This document shows, piece by piece, positions 7,271 to 13,769 of a stretch of 14,287 nucleotides of DNA (position 1 is its first letter; every line of letters starts with the position of its first letter). This DNA comes from Comamonadaceae bacterium (GTDB lineage: Bacteria > Pseudomonadota > Gammaproteobacteria > Burkholderiales > Burkholderiaceae_C): positions 1 to 14,287 of the forward strand of contig CANGOY010000023.1 of NCBI GenBank assembly GCA_947455585.1, read 5' to 3'. The notes under the pieces are model-generated. The model was not told where the DNA came from, made no database searches, and was given only the letters and a program-made list of their open reading frames with translations. A program made the position numbers and the translations under genes.

Positions 7271-7375
7271 GGCCGCACATCACTTCAAACGAAGTGCGTT
7301 GGCGTACAGATGTCAAAGCCAAAGCAGCGAAGACACCCTCATCGACCAAGTAAATCGTCATTGAGTGATTGACTC

Positions 7376-7412
7376 AGCCGTCTGCTCTGCAAGGAGCAGA
7401 CGGCTTTTCTAT
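7376..7412 (+). terminator. Second terminator-type hairpin upstream of selD
   Basis: GCCGTCTGCTC (7377-7387) pairs perfectly with GAGCAGACGGC (7394-7404), and an A-T pair (7376/7405) can be added. The loop is TGCAAG, and TTTTCTATTT follows. It lies 106 bases after the phasin terminator with no protein gene between, so its transcript is unexplained: read-through backup, a small RNA end, or an attenuator before selD. Confidence 0.75.
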
Positions 7413-7429
7413 TTCACGGTCGCAGGCGG

Positions 7430-7457
7430 TTAGCACGCACGCGCGATTACGTATGAT
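7430..7457 (+). promoter_or_regulatory. Candidate selD promoter giving a leaderless transcript
   Basis: TATGAT (7452-7457) matches the -10 consensus at five of six positions. TTAGCA (7430-7435) is a fair -35 at 16 bp spacing. Transcription would start 7-8 bases after the -10, at or next to the A of the ATG at 7465. No Shine-Dalgarno is present there, which agrees with a leaderless mRNA. Inference only. Confidence 0.4.
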
Positions 7458-7464
7458 TCGTGCC

Positions 7465-8532
7465 ATGCATACATCCACCATTTCAGTACCGCCCCGCCTC
7501 ACCAGCCTCTCACATGGCGGCGGCTGTGGCTGCAAGATTGCACCGGGCGTGTTGAGCGAGATTCTCAAAAGCACCAGTGCCATGCCCATCCCGCCGCAGT
7601 TGTTGGTAGGTATCGAGACAGCTGACGACGCGGCGGTGTACCAGCTCAACGACGAGCAAGCGCTGATTGCCACCACCGACTTCTTCATGCCCATCGTGGA
7701 TGACCCGTTTGACTTTGGCCGCATCGCCGCTACCAACGCCATCAGCGATGTGTACGCCATGGGCGGTACGCCCATCATGGCGTTGGCTTTGGTGGGCATG
7801 CCCATCAATGTGTTGCCCGCTGAGACGATTGGCAAAATTTTGGATGGTGGCCAAAGCGTGTGCCGCGAGGCTGGCATCCCAATAGCGGGTGGTCACACCA
7901 TTGACTCGGTCGAGCCGATTTACGGCTTGGTCGTCTTAGGCCTTGTGCACCCCAAGCGCATCAAACGCAACGCCGACGCACGCGTGGGCGACCGTTTGAT
8001 TTTGGGCAAGCCACTGGGCGTGGGCGTGTTGTCTGCGGCCCTCAAGAAGAACGCGCTTAGCACTGAGGGCTATGCCCAAATGATTGCCAACACCACACAA
8101 CTCAACACACCGGGCGCAGCCCTGTCTGCCATGGCTGGCGTGCACGCCATGACCGATGTGACCGGCTTTGGCTTGGCTGGCCACGCGCTAGAAATGGCAC
8201 GCGGCAGCCACCACACGGTGCAACTGAACATGAGCCAAGTGCCTTTGCTGCACGGCGTGCGCGAACTGGCCGAGCAAGGCATGCTCACCGGTGCCTCTGG
8301 GCGCAATTGGTCGGCTTACGGCAGCGAGATTGAACTCGCGCCTGAACGCAACGCCATCGACCAAGCCCTGCTGAGCGACCCCCAAACCAGCGGCGGCTTG
8401 CTGGTGGCCTGCGCACCCGAGAGCGTGGCCGAAGTGCTGGCTGTGTTCCAACAACACGGCTTTGACCAGGCATGTGAAGTGGGCGAAATCACGGCGGCCA
8501 CTGCCAACGGCATCAAGCTGCAAGTTCGCTGA
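7465..8532 (+). CDS. selD: Selenide, water dikinase (selenophosphate synthetase)
   Basis: SelD makes selenophosphate from selenide and ATP, the selenium donor for selenocysteine and 2-selenouridine in tRNA. The 355-residue protein shows GGGCGCKI (18-25), where C21 and K24 match the essential C17 and K20 of E. coli SelD. The metal-binding aspartates D55, D72, D95 and D231 fall at the E. coli positions plus 4. Further marks are DVTGFGLAGH (231-240) and SDPQTSGGLL (304-313). The catalytic residue is Cys, so the gene itself needs no selenocysteine. The ATG at 7465 gives the normal N-terminal length. An ATG at 7453 is a second option, and the longer open frame back to 7369 would run through a terminator hairpin. 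Partner genes (selA, selB, mnmH) are not in the window. Confidence 0.97.
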   Translation: MHTSTISVPPRLTSLSHGGGCGCKIAPGVLSEILKSTSAMPIPPQLLVGIETADDAAVYQLNDEQALIATTDFFMPIVDDPFDFGRIAATNAISDVYAMGGTPIMALALVGMPINVLPAETIGKILDGGQSVCREAGIPIAGGHTIDSVEPIYGLVVLGLVHPKRIKRNADARVGDRLILGKPLGVGVLSAALKKNALSTEGYAQMIANTTQLNTPGAALSAMAGVHAMTDVTGFGLAGHALEMARGSHHTVQLNMSQVPLLHGVRELAEQGMLTGASGRNWSAYGSEIELAPERNAIDQALLSDPQTSGGLLVACAPESVAEVLAVFQQHGFDQACEVGEITAATANGIKLQVR

Positions 8533-8578
8533 AACCCTACAAAACTACACTGCTCACCTTTCAAAGAAAACGAACACC

Positions 8579-8920
8579 ATGTCCAACATTCCAGCCTGCC
8601 CACAATGCGCGCAAGAAAACACCTACCAAGATGGCGACAACTACGTGTGTGCTGACTGCGCGCATGAGTGGCCGATGGTGGCTGCTGCCGGAGCCGACGA
8701 CGAAGACGAAGCGGTGGTGAAAGATGCCAACGGCACAGTGCTCAAAGACGGCGATGCCGTGGTGCTGATCAAAGACCTGAAGGTCAAAGGCTCATCCACC
8801 ACGCTGAAGATGGGCACCAAAGTGAAAAGCATTCGCTTGGTGGGTGGCGACCACGAAGTGGACTGCAAGATGGACGTGGGCAACTACATGCTGAAAGCTT
8901 GCTTCTTGCGCAAAGCCTAA
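8579..8920 (+). CDS. yjdM: Zinc-ribbon protein YjdM (PhnA family)
   Basis: The 113-residue protein closely follows E. coli YjdM (formerly PhnA). An N-terminal zinc ribbon uses C7, C10, C24 and C27 (CPQC and CADC). It is followed by an acidic linker and the C-terminal SH3-like domain with DANGTVLKDGDAVVLIKDLK and GTKVKSIRLVGGDHEVDCK. The name PhnA comes from a historic link to phosphonate use, and the phosphonoacetate hydrolase called PhnA is an unrelated protein, so no phosphonate role should be assumed. Its molecular function is unclear. The ATG at 8579 starts the zinc ribbon and has only a weak AAAGA upstream. It lies 46 bp behind selD and may be co-transcribed with it. Its terminator sits inside the opposing arfB gene. 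Confidence 0.93.
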   Translation: MSNIPACPQCAQENTYQDGDNYVCADCAHEWPMVAAAGADDEDEAVVKDANGTVLKDGDAVVLIKDLKVKGSSTTLKMGTKVKSIRLVGGDHEVDCKMDVGNYMLKACFLRKA

Positions 8921-8933
8921 ACACGCGGTGCGT

Positions 8934-9323
8934 TTAAAGCACTCGACCTCGGTTCGATTTGATCGCCGAGGTCTTTTTTTTGCTGTCTAAGCGACGCAGC
9001 TTAGAGGCATACGTGGGTTTGGTCGGTTTGCGTTTTTTAGGTGGCTTCGCCACGCTTTGCACCAAGTCGAGCAAACGCGCAAAGGCCTCGATGCGGTTCA
9101 TGTCTTGGCTGCGATGCTCTTGCGCTTTGATGACCACCACACCGTCTTGGGTGATGCGGTGGTCTGACAAACACATCAACCGCTCTTTCACACCTTCGGG
9201 CAAAGACGACGCCATCACATCAAAACGCAGATGGATGGCACTGGACACCTTGTTGACGTTTTGCCCACCCGCACCTTGCGCGCGAACAGCAGTCACCTGA
9301 ACCTCAGACTCCTTGATGTGCAT
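8934..9323 (-). CDS. arfB: Alternative ribosome-rescue factor B (peptidyl-tRNA hydrolase)
   Basis: ArfB (YaeJ) frees ribosomes stalled on mRNAs without a stop codon by hydrolysing peptidyl-tRNA. The 129-residue protein carries the catalytic GGQ (19-21) within RAQGAGGQNVNK, then the class I release-factor-like core (SSAIHLRFDVMASSLPEG and VIKAQEHRSQDMNR). A Lys/Arg-rich tail (about 94-127) corresponds to the tail that enters the empty mRNA channel. It is some 7 residues shorter at the N-terminus than the E. coli protein but keeps all key parts. It has no release-factor codon-reading domains. It lies 9 bp behind the AEC permease gene, with no strong Shine-Dalgarno, as last gene of the gcdH operon. 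Its 3' end overlaps the yjdM terminator. Confidence 0.95.
   Translation of the reverse strand: MHIKESEVQVTAVRAQGAGGQNVNKVSSAIHLRFDVMASSLPEGVKERLMCLSDHRITQDGVVVIKAQEHRSQDMNRIEAFARLLDLVQSVAKPPKKRKPTKPTYASKLRRLDSKKKTSAIKSNRGRVL
8945..8981 (+). terminator. Rho-independent terminator of yjdM, embedded in the arfB 3' end
   Basis: GACCTCGG (8945-8952) pairs with CCGAGGTC (8966-8973), an inner CGAT/ATCG stem caps it, and eight T (8974-8981) follow. On the minus strand the same bases code the last Lys/Arg-rich residues of arfB. The reverse direction lacks a T-run, so it should act on yjdM only. Confidence 0.9.
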
Positions 9324-9332
9324 GGCGTGTGC

Positions 9333-10283
9333 TTAGACGTGCCAGCCCGGCAACTCACCCATGGCCCACAAAATCAGGCTGATCGTAAAGAAGGATGCAA
9401 TGGTCGTCACCAACAAAGCGGCGGCGCAAAAACCTTCTTGGCCATGGCGTTGCGCCAATAAAGGATAGATGCCAAGCATCGGCATGCCCGCCAACAACAC
9501 CGCAGAAATTCTGAGACTAGCCTCAAATGGCCCAACCACTATCATCATGAGGCCCACTGCCAAGGGATGCAGCACCAATTTTCCAATGGCGATCCAGCGC
9601 ACCTCTTGAATCAGGCCGACCACCCGCATGCCCACCAAAGAACCGCCATTCACAAACAACGCAATCGCGGCAGTGGAAGCTGCAAACAAGTTGACCGTTT
9701 TCGACAGAATTTCGGGCAAGTGCAAACCGAACATGGAAAACACAAAACCAAACACAATCGCTTGCATCATGGGCAACTTGGTCATGCGTTTCAAACTTTG
9801 AAGCACGGTGTGTCGCCAAGACAAGTGCTGCGTTTCTCCGCTCTCCGCAATGGCAAGTGCCAAGGGAATCGTCACCAAGTTTTCGATCAACACCGTCAGC
9901 GCCAAACCCACGCCTGCAGCGGGCCCCAAAAATTGCAACAAAATCGGATAGCCCACATAGCCGCTGTTTGAGCAGCTCACACCCATAGCAACCATACCGC
10001 TTTCGGTGAGCGACTTTTTGCGCCACACACGCCAAACGAAAAAACCAACGCCAAATGAGAACATTGAGCCCGCGCCGTAAGCCATGAGGTAACTCGGGTT
10101 TAACACCTCAGAAAAGTTACGCTGCGACAGCGTATTGAAGAGCATCGCGGGCAACGCAAAGTTCAATACAAAACGACCAAGCACCTGACCGTCCACTTTG
10201 CTAAACAAGCCTCGACGCGTTGCCGCAAAGCCCAAGGCAATAGACAAATAAATAGGGCCAGTGATGGTGAGAATGTTGAGCAT
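9333..10283 (-). CDS. AEC-family (auxin efflux carrier-like) membrane permease
   Basis: The 316-residue integral membrane protein has about ten hydrophobic segments in two halves. The conserved crossover motifs are FALPAMLFNTL (42-52) in the first half and CSNSGYVGYPI (104-114) before the fifth segment. The AEC family includes MdcF-like malonate and other carboxylate carriers. Bacterial members have no established auxin role. The start at 10283 begins the first membrane segment directly. The Shine-Dalgarno is poor, and the gene is 13 bp behind the Bug-protein gene, so coupling is likely. Operon context with glutaryl-CoA dehydrogenase suggests a dicarboxylate or related acid as substrate, but that is inference. 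Confidence 0.9.
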   Translation of the reverse strand: MLNILTITGPIYLSIALGFAATRRGLFSKVDGQVLGRFVLNFALPAMLFNTLSQRNFSEVLNPSYLMAYGAGSMFSFGVGFFVWRVWRKKSLTESGMVAMGVSCSNSGYVGYPILLQFLGPAAGVGLALTVLIENLVTIPLALAIAESGETQHLSWRHTVLQSLKRMTKLPMMQAIVFGFVFSMFGLHLPEILSKTVNLFAASTAAIALFVNGGSLVGMRVVGLIQEVRWIAIGKLVLHPLAVGLMMIVVGPFEASLRISAVLLAGMPMLGIYPLLAQRHGQEGFCAAALLVTTIASFFTISLILWAMGELPGWHV

Positions 10284-10296
10284 CAGAGATTTCTGT

Positions 10297-11277
10297 TTAT
10301 TGCTTTTGAATGCCTGCCCGTTGAATCACATCGCCCCAACGTTTGATTTCGTTTTGCAACCACTCCTGCGCTTGCACAACGGTGCTGGGATGCGGTTCTA
10401 CATTGAGCTCTAACAATTTTTGACGCACCGCTGGATTTTGCAAAGCCGCGTTGACTTCTTTGTTCAAGCGGTCGACCACGACTTGCGGTGTTTTAGCTGG
10501 CACGCCCAAGCCATTCCATGAAGTCGATACCAAGTTGGGTACGCCAACCTCCTTGGCTGTGGGCACTTGCGGCAGAGCAGCGTTGCGCTTTTGCCCAGTT
10601 ACGGCCAACGCACGCAGTGCACCACCTTTGATTTGCGGCAACACGGGGCTAAGCACTTCCAAGGCCACATCAATTTGTCCACCACGTAACGCCGTCATCA
10701 CCGCAGGCGTGCCATTGAAAGGCACAACCTGCGCGTCCAAGCTTGCAGCTGACTTGAACAACTCAGCCGTCAAATGCTGGGTGCTGCCGATGTTGATGCT
10801 GCCAATATTGAGCTTGCCTGGGTTGGCTTTGGCCCACGTCAACAACTCAGGCAAGGAATGAAAACGCGACTCGCCGTTTGTGACGATGGCCAAATCAAAC
10901 GTGCCCATCAACGACACCGGCGTGAAATCCTTCACCGGGTCAAACGGCAGCGTCTTAAACAAGCCGGCGCTCACCGCGTTGGCGTTGGACATGAGCAGCA
11001 AGGTGTAGCCATCGGACTCAGACTTGGCCACCATCTCGGCAGCCACAATGCCGCCCGCACCGGGGCGGTTGTCGATGACGACCGACTGTCCCAAACCTTC
11101 AGACATTTTTTGAGCCACCGTGCGTGCGGTGAGGTCAGCCACGCCACCTGCGCCAAAGGGCACAACGATGCGCAAAGGTTTTGTGGGGTAGTTTTGGGCT
11201 TGCGCAAAGGAAAAAGTACACAGACTCAATGCCACTGAAGCCGCCACATGCGACACAAAGTAACGGCGTGATGTCAT
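10297..11277 (-). CDS. Bug/TctC-family tripartite tricarboxylate transporter substrate-binding protein
   Basis: The 326-residue periplasmic binding protein belongs to the large Bug family typical of Burkholderiales. The N-terminus MTSRRYFV is Tat-like, with cleavage near AQA (about residue 27). Family marks are YPTKPLRIVVPFGAGGVADL (30-49), VIDNRPGAGG (67-76), the SDGYTLL block (88-94) and FDP near residue 116. Bug proteins bind carboxylates and similar acids for TctAB permeases or act in sensing. No tctA or tctB is nearby, as is usual for orphan Bug genes. The ATG at 11277 follows AGGAGG (11284-11289) by 6 bases, which decides it against an ATG at 11298 overlapping the gcdH stop. The 17-bp gap to gcdH supports one operon. 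Confidence 0.93.
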   Translation of the reverse strand: MTSRRYFVSHVAASVALSLCTFSFAQAQNYPTKPLRIVVPFGAGGVADLTARTVAQKMSEGLGQSVVIDNRPGAGGIVAAEMVAKSESDGYTLLLMSNANAVSAGLFKTLPFDPVKDFTPVSLMGTFDLAIVTNGESRFHSLPELLTWAKANPGKLNIGSINIGSTQHLTAELFKSAASLDAQVVPFNGTPAVMTALRGGQIDVALEVLSPVLPQIKGGALRALAVTGQKRNAALPQVPTAKEVGVPNLVSTSWNGLGVPAKTPQVVVDRLNKEVNAALQNPAVRQKLLELNVEPHPSTVVQAQEWLQNEIKRWGDVIQRAGIQKQ

Positions 11278-11294
11278 GAGAAGCCTCCTAAAAA

Positions 11295-12482
11295 TCAATT
11301 ACTAAACGCAGAAATACCCGTGATGGCACGCCCCAAGATGAGGGCGTGCACATCGTGCGTGCCCTCGTAGGTGTTGACCACCTCCAAATTCACCAAATGG
11401 CGAGCCACGCCAAACTCATCTGAAATGCCGTTGCCGCCCATCATGTCACGGGCCATGCGTGCGATGTCGAGTGCTTTGCCGCAACTGTTGCGCTTGAGGA
11501 TGGACGTGATGTCCACCGTGGCTGTGCCCTCGTCTTTCATACGCCCCAAGCGCAAGCAGCCTTGCAAACCCAGAGATATCTCGGTCATCATGTCGGCCAG
11601 TTTCTTTTGAATCAACTGATTCGCAGCCAAGGGGCGCCCAAACTGCTGGCGGTCCATCACGTATTGGCGCGCGCGGTGAAAGCAATCTTCCGCCGCACCC
11701 AACGCACCCCATGCAATGCCGTAGCGTGCGCTGTTCAGGCAAGTGAACGGACCTTTGAGGCCACGCACGTGGGGAAACGCGTTTTCTTCTGGCACGAACA
11801 CCTCGTCCATCACAATTTCGCCCGTGATGGAGGCACGCAAGCCCACCTTGCCGTGAATGGCAGGAGCGCTCAAGCCCTTCCAGCCTTTTTCTAAAACAAA
11901 GCCGCGAATCGCGCCCTCGTCGTCTTTAGCCCACACCACAAACACATCGGCAATGGGGCTGTTGGTGATCCACATCTTGGCGCCCGACAGCGAATAGCCG
12001 CCAGCCACTTTTTTGGCACGCGTGATCATGCTGCCGGGGTCTGAGCCAAAGTTAGGCTCGGTCAAACCAAAGCAACCAATCCACTCGCCCGTGGCGAGCT
12101 TGGGCAAGTACTTTTGCTTTTGCGCTTCGCTGCCAAACTCAAAAATCGGTAGCATCACCAGCGATGACTGCACACTCATCATGGACCGATAACCCGAGTC
12201 CACACGCTCCACCTCGCGGGCCACCAGTCCATAGCTCACGTAATTCAGGCCTGCGCCGCCGTACGTTTCTGGAATGGTGGGGCCCAACAAACCCAAGTCA
12301 CCCATTTCACGAAAAATGGCGGCGTCTGTTTTTTCGTGGCGAAAGGCTTCGACCACACGAGGGGCCAGGCGCTCTTGGCAATAGGCAGCGGCAGCGGACT
12401 GAACTTGGCGCTCGTCATCCGTGAGCTGCTGCGACAGCATGAAGGGGTCGTCCCAGTGAAATTTGGCGGATGAGGTGGACAT
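11295..12482 (-). CDS. gcdH: Glutaryl-CoA dehydrogenase (acyl-CoA dehydrogenase family)
   Basis: The enzyme oxidises and decarboxylates glutaryl-CoA to crotonyl-CoA with FAD, in breakdown of lysine, tryptophan, benzoate-type compounds and glutarate. The 395-residue protein shows VERVDSGYRSMMSVQSSL (91-108, with the substrate-contacting Arg), the FAD loop GCFGLTEPNFGSDPG (136-150), WITNSP (171-176), YGIAWGALGAAE (254-265) and DRQQFGRPLA (277-286). The C-terminal TYEGTHDVHALILGRA (371-386) holds the catalytic base E373. These motifs separate GcdH from other acyl-CoA dehydrogenases. The ATG at 12482 has GGGAG (12488-12492) 5 bases upstream. The open frame to 12854 runs through the divergent promoter region and the opposing FKBP gene and is not used. 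It leads the operon with the Bug protein, AEC permease and arfB. Confidence 0.95.
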   Translation of the reverse strand: MSTSSAKFHWDDPFMLSQQLTDDERQVQSAAAAYCQERLAPRVVEAFRHEKTDAAIFREMGDLGLLGPTIPETYGGAGLNYVSYGLVAREVERVDSGYRSMMSVQSSLVMLPIFEFGSEAQKQKYLPKLATGEWIGCFGLTEPNFGSDPGSMITRAKKVAGGYSLSGAKMWITNSPIADVFVVWAKDDEGAIRGFVLEKGWKGLSAPAIHGKVGLRASITGEIVMDEVFVPEENAFPHVRGLKGPFTCLNSARYGIAWGALGAAEDCFHRARQYVMDRQQFGRPLAANQLIQKKLADMMTEISLGLQGCLRLGRMKDEGTATVDITSILKRNSCGKALDIARMARDMMGGNGISDEFGVARHLVNLEVVNTYEGTHDVHALILGRAITGISAFSN

Positions 12483-12614
12483 GCAGACTCCCAAATAATC
12501 AACAAAAGATGGCCTGCATCCTATCAACCCCAAGGCCTGCTGGCCCTCACTTGCGCGACAGGGGTAGGTACACTCTGGGGTTACGCATTGATTAGACTTA
12601 TTCAAGGATTTGCC

Positions 12615-12965
12615 ATGAACACGACCCCTTCCGGCCTGCAATACATCGACAACGTGGTGGGCGACGGCGCTGAAGCCGCCGCTGGCCAGCACGTGAGCGT
12701 GCACTACACAGGCTGGCTCTACCAAGACGGCGAGCAAGGTGCCAAATTCGACTCTAGCCGCGACCGCAATGACGCCTTTGACTTCCCTCTGGGCGCAGGC
12801 ATGGTCATCAAGGGCTGGGACGAAGGCGTGCAAGGCATGAAGATTGGTGGCCAACGCACCCTCATCATCCCGCCAGAACTGGGCTACGGCGCACGCGGCG
12901 CGGGCGGCGTGATTCCACCCAACGCCACGTTGAAGTTTGACGTCGAGCTGCTCGGCCTCGAATAA
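12615..12965 (+). CDS. FKBP-type peptidyl-prolyl cis-trans isomerase
   Basis: This single-domain FKBP of 116 residues has no signal peptide and so is cytoplasmic. It catalyses cis-trans isomerisation of proline bonds during protein folding. Visible family marks are VSVHYTGWLY (27-36), KFDSSRDRNDAFDFPLGAG (44-62), VIKGWDEGVQGMK (64-76) and RTLIIPPELGYGARG (81-95), with active-site Y31, D46, W68, Y91 and F108. The conserved ending NATLKFDVELLGLE confirms full length. There is no IF flap insertion as in SlyD. The ATG at 12615 follows AAGGA (12604-12608) by 6 bases, and an in-frame ATG at 12588 lacks a site. It is divergent from gcdH and sits directly upstream of the grpE-dnaK chaperone genes, though separated by a terminator. 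Confidence 0.95.
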   Translation: MNTTPSGLQYIDNVVGDGAEAAAGQHVSVHYTGWLYQDGEQGAKFDSSRDRNDAFDFPLGAGMVIKGWDEGVQGMKIGGQRTLIIPPELGYGARGAGGVIPPNATLKFDVELLGLE

Positions 12966-12975
12966 TTAGGACCAA

Positions 12976-13030
12976 CGGCAGTTTTTTAGACTGCCGATGA
13001 CAAGCGGGGCCAAGCCCCGCTTTGTTTTGT
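12976..13030 (+). terminator. Tandem hairpins and terminator after the FKBP gene
   Basis: CGGCAGT/ACTGCCG (12976-12982 and 12990-12996) is followed by GCGGGGC/GCCCCGC (13004-13010 and 13014-13020, loop CAA). The second stem can extend by two A-T pairs and runs into TTTGTTTTGT. The second hairpin is a good intrinsic terminator separating the FKBP gene from grpE. Confidence 0.85.
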
Positions 13031-13056
13031 CCCTGCAAATTTTTTACAAAACCCCT

Positions 13057-13082
13057 CTTGAAATAGGGTCGGATGGCCTTAG
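13057..13082 (+). promoter_or_regulatory. Candidate sigma-32 (heat-shock) promoter of grpE
   Basis: CTTGAA (13057-13062) preceded by CCCCT matches the RpoH -35 element. Fourteen bases later comes CCTTAG (13077-13082), only a partial match to CCCCAT. The position upstream of grpE and downstream of a terminator supports it. The -10 is weak. Confidence 0.5.
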
Positions 13083-13118
13083 CTTCGCTGAATCTCCTTC
13101 ACACAAGCCCTACAAAGC

Positions 13119-13697
13119 ATGTCAGAACCTACAGAAAACCTAGATACCGCCGCCGCACATTTGGCTTCCCACATGGCCGGCATGGCACCCGCCCAAGAGA
13201 CGACATCGGCCGAGGCCGCTGCAGCGCTCGACCCGCTGGCTGCTGCCCAAGCCGAAATCGCCGCTCTGCAAGCCAAAGCAGCTGAGCTGCAAGACCAATA
13301 CGTGCGCGGCCAAGCCGATGTGCAAAACGCACGTCGCCGCGCAGACGACGAAGTGTCCAAAGCTCGCAAATTTGCGCTGGAAAGCTTTGCCGACAGCTTG
13401 CTGCCCGTGCTCGACAGCCTGGAAGCTGGCTTGGCCGTGCAAACCGCCACGCCTGAACAAATCCGCGAAGGCGCCGAAGCCACGCTGCGTCAGCTCAAAA
13501 GCGCGATGGAGCGCAACAAGATCATCGCGATCGACCCTACCGCCGGCGCCAAGTTTGACCCCGCGCAGCACCAAGCCATCAGCGTGGTGCCAGCCGAGCA
13601 AGAAGCCAACACCGTGGTCACCGTGCTGCAAAAAGGCTACTTGATTGCTGAGCGCGTGTTGCGCCCTGCACTGGTCACTGTGGCCGCACCGAAATAA
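13119..13697 (+). CDS. grpE: GrpE, nucleotide exchange factor of DnaK
   Basis: GrpE releases ADP from DnaK and so resets the Hsp70 cycle. It also acts as a thermosensor through its long helix. The 192-residue protein has a variable, Ala-rich N-terminus (1-42), a long coiled-coil helix (about 42-100, AQAEIAALQAKAAELQDQYV and onward), then the four-helix and beta region with the family signature near FDPAQHQAISVVPAEQEANT (146-165) and VLQKGYLIAERVLRPALVTV (169-188). The start at 13119 gives the normal length. The Shine-Dalgarno is weak. It is followed 72 bp later by dnaK in the usual betaproteobacterial order, with a candidate heat-shock element in front of each gene. Confidence 0.98.
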   Translation: MSEPTENLDTAAAHLASHMAGMAPAQETTSAEAAAALDPLAAAQAEIAALQAKAAELQDQYVRGQADVQNARRRADDEVSKARKFALESFADSLLPVLDSLEAGLAVQTATPEQIREGAEATLRQLKSAMERNKIIAIDPTAGAKFDPAQHQAISVVPAEQEANTVVTVLQKGYLIAERVLRPALVTVAAPK

Positions 13698-13701
13698 AAC
13701 A

Positions 13702-13728
13702 CTTGAAATCGGCAGAGTTAGCCATAAC
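13702..13728 (+). promoter_or_regulatory. Candidate sigma-32 promoter between grpE and dnaK
   Basis: CTTGAAA (13702-13708) is followed after 13 bases by CCATAAC (13722-13728). This resembles the RpoH pattern CTTGAAA then CCCCATNT, with spacing slightly short and the first two C missing. It would let dnaK be induced on its own, above the level read through from grpE. Confidence 0.45.
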
Positions 13729-13769
13729 TACTGCCCATCTGAATTTTTGAAAATTACTGGAGTTAGAAC

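Noticed and set aside
7369..7464. selD start upstream of 7465 (frame open to 7369)
   Set aside because: It would place a terminator hairpin inside the coding sequence and add 32 residues not seen in the family.
12483..12854. N-terminal extension of glutaryl-CoA dehydrogenase up to 12854
   Set aside because: The extension crosses the divergent intergenic region and most of the FKBP gene on the other strand. The family start with a good Shine-Dalgarno is at 12482.
13030..13118. CIRCE operator upstream of grpE
   Set aside because: No TTAGCACTC-N9-GAGTGCTAA inverted repeat is present. Only a short ACCC/GGGT pairing surrounds the CTTGAA.
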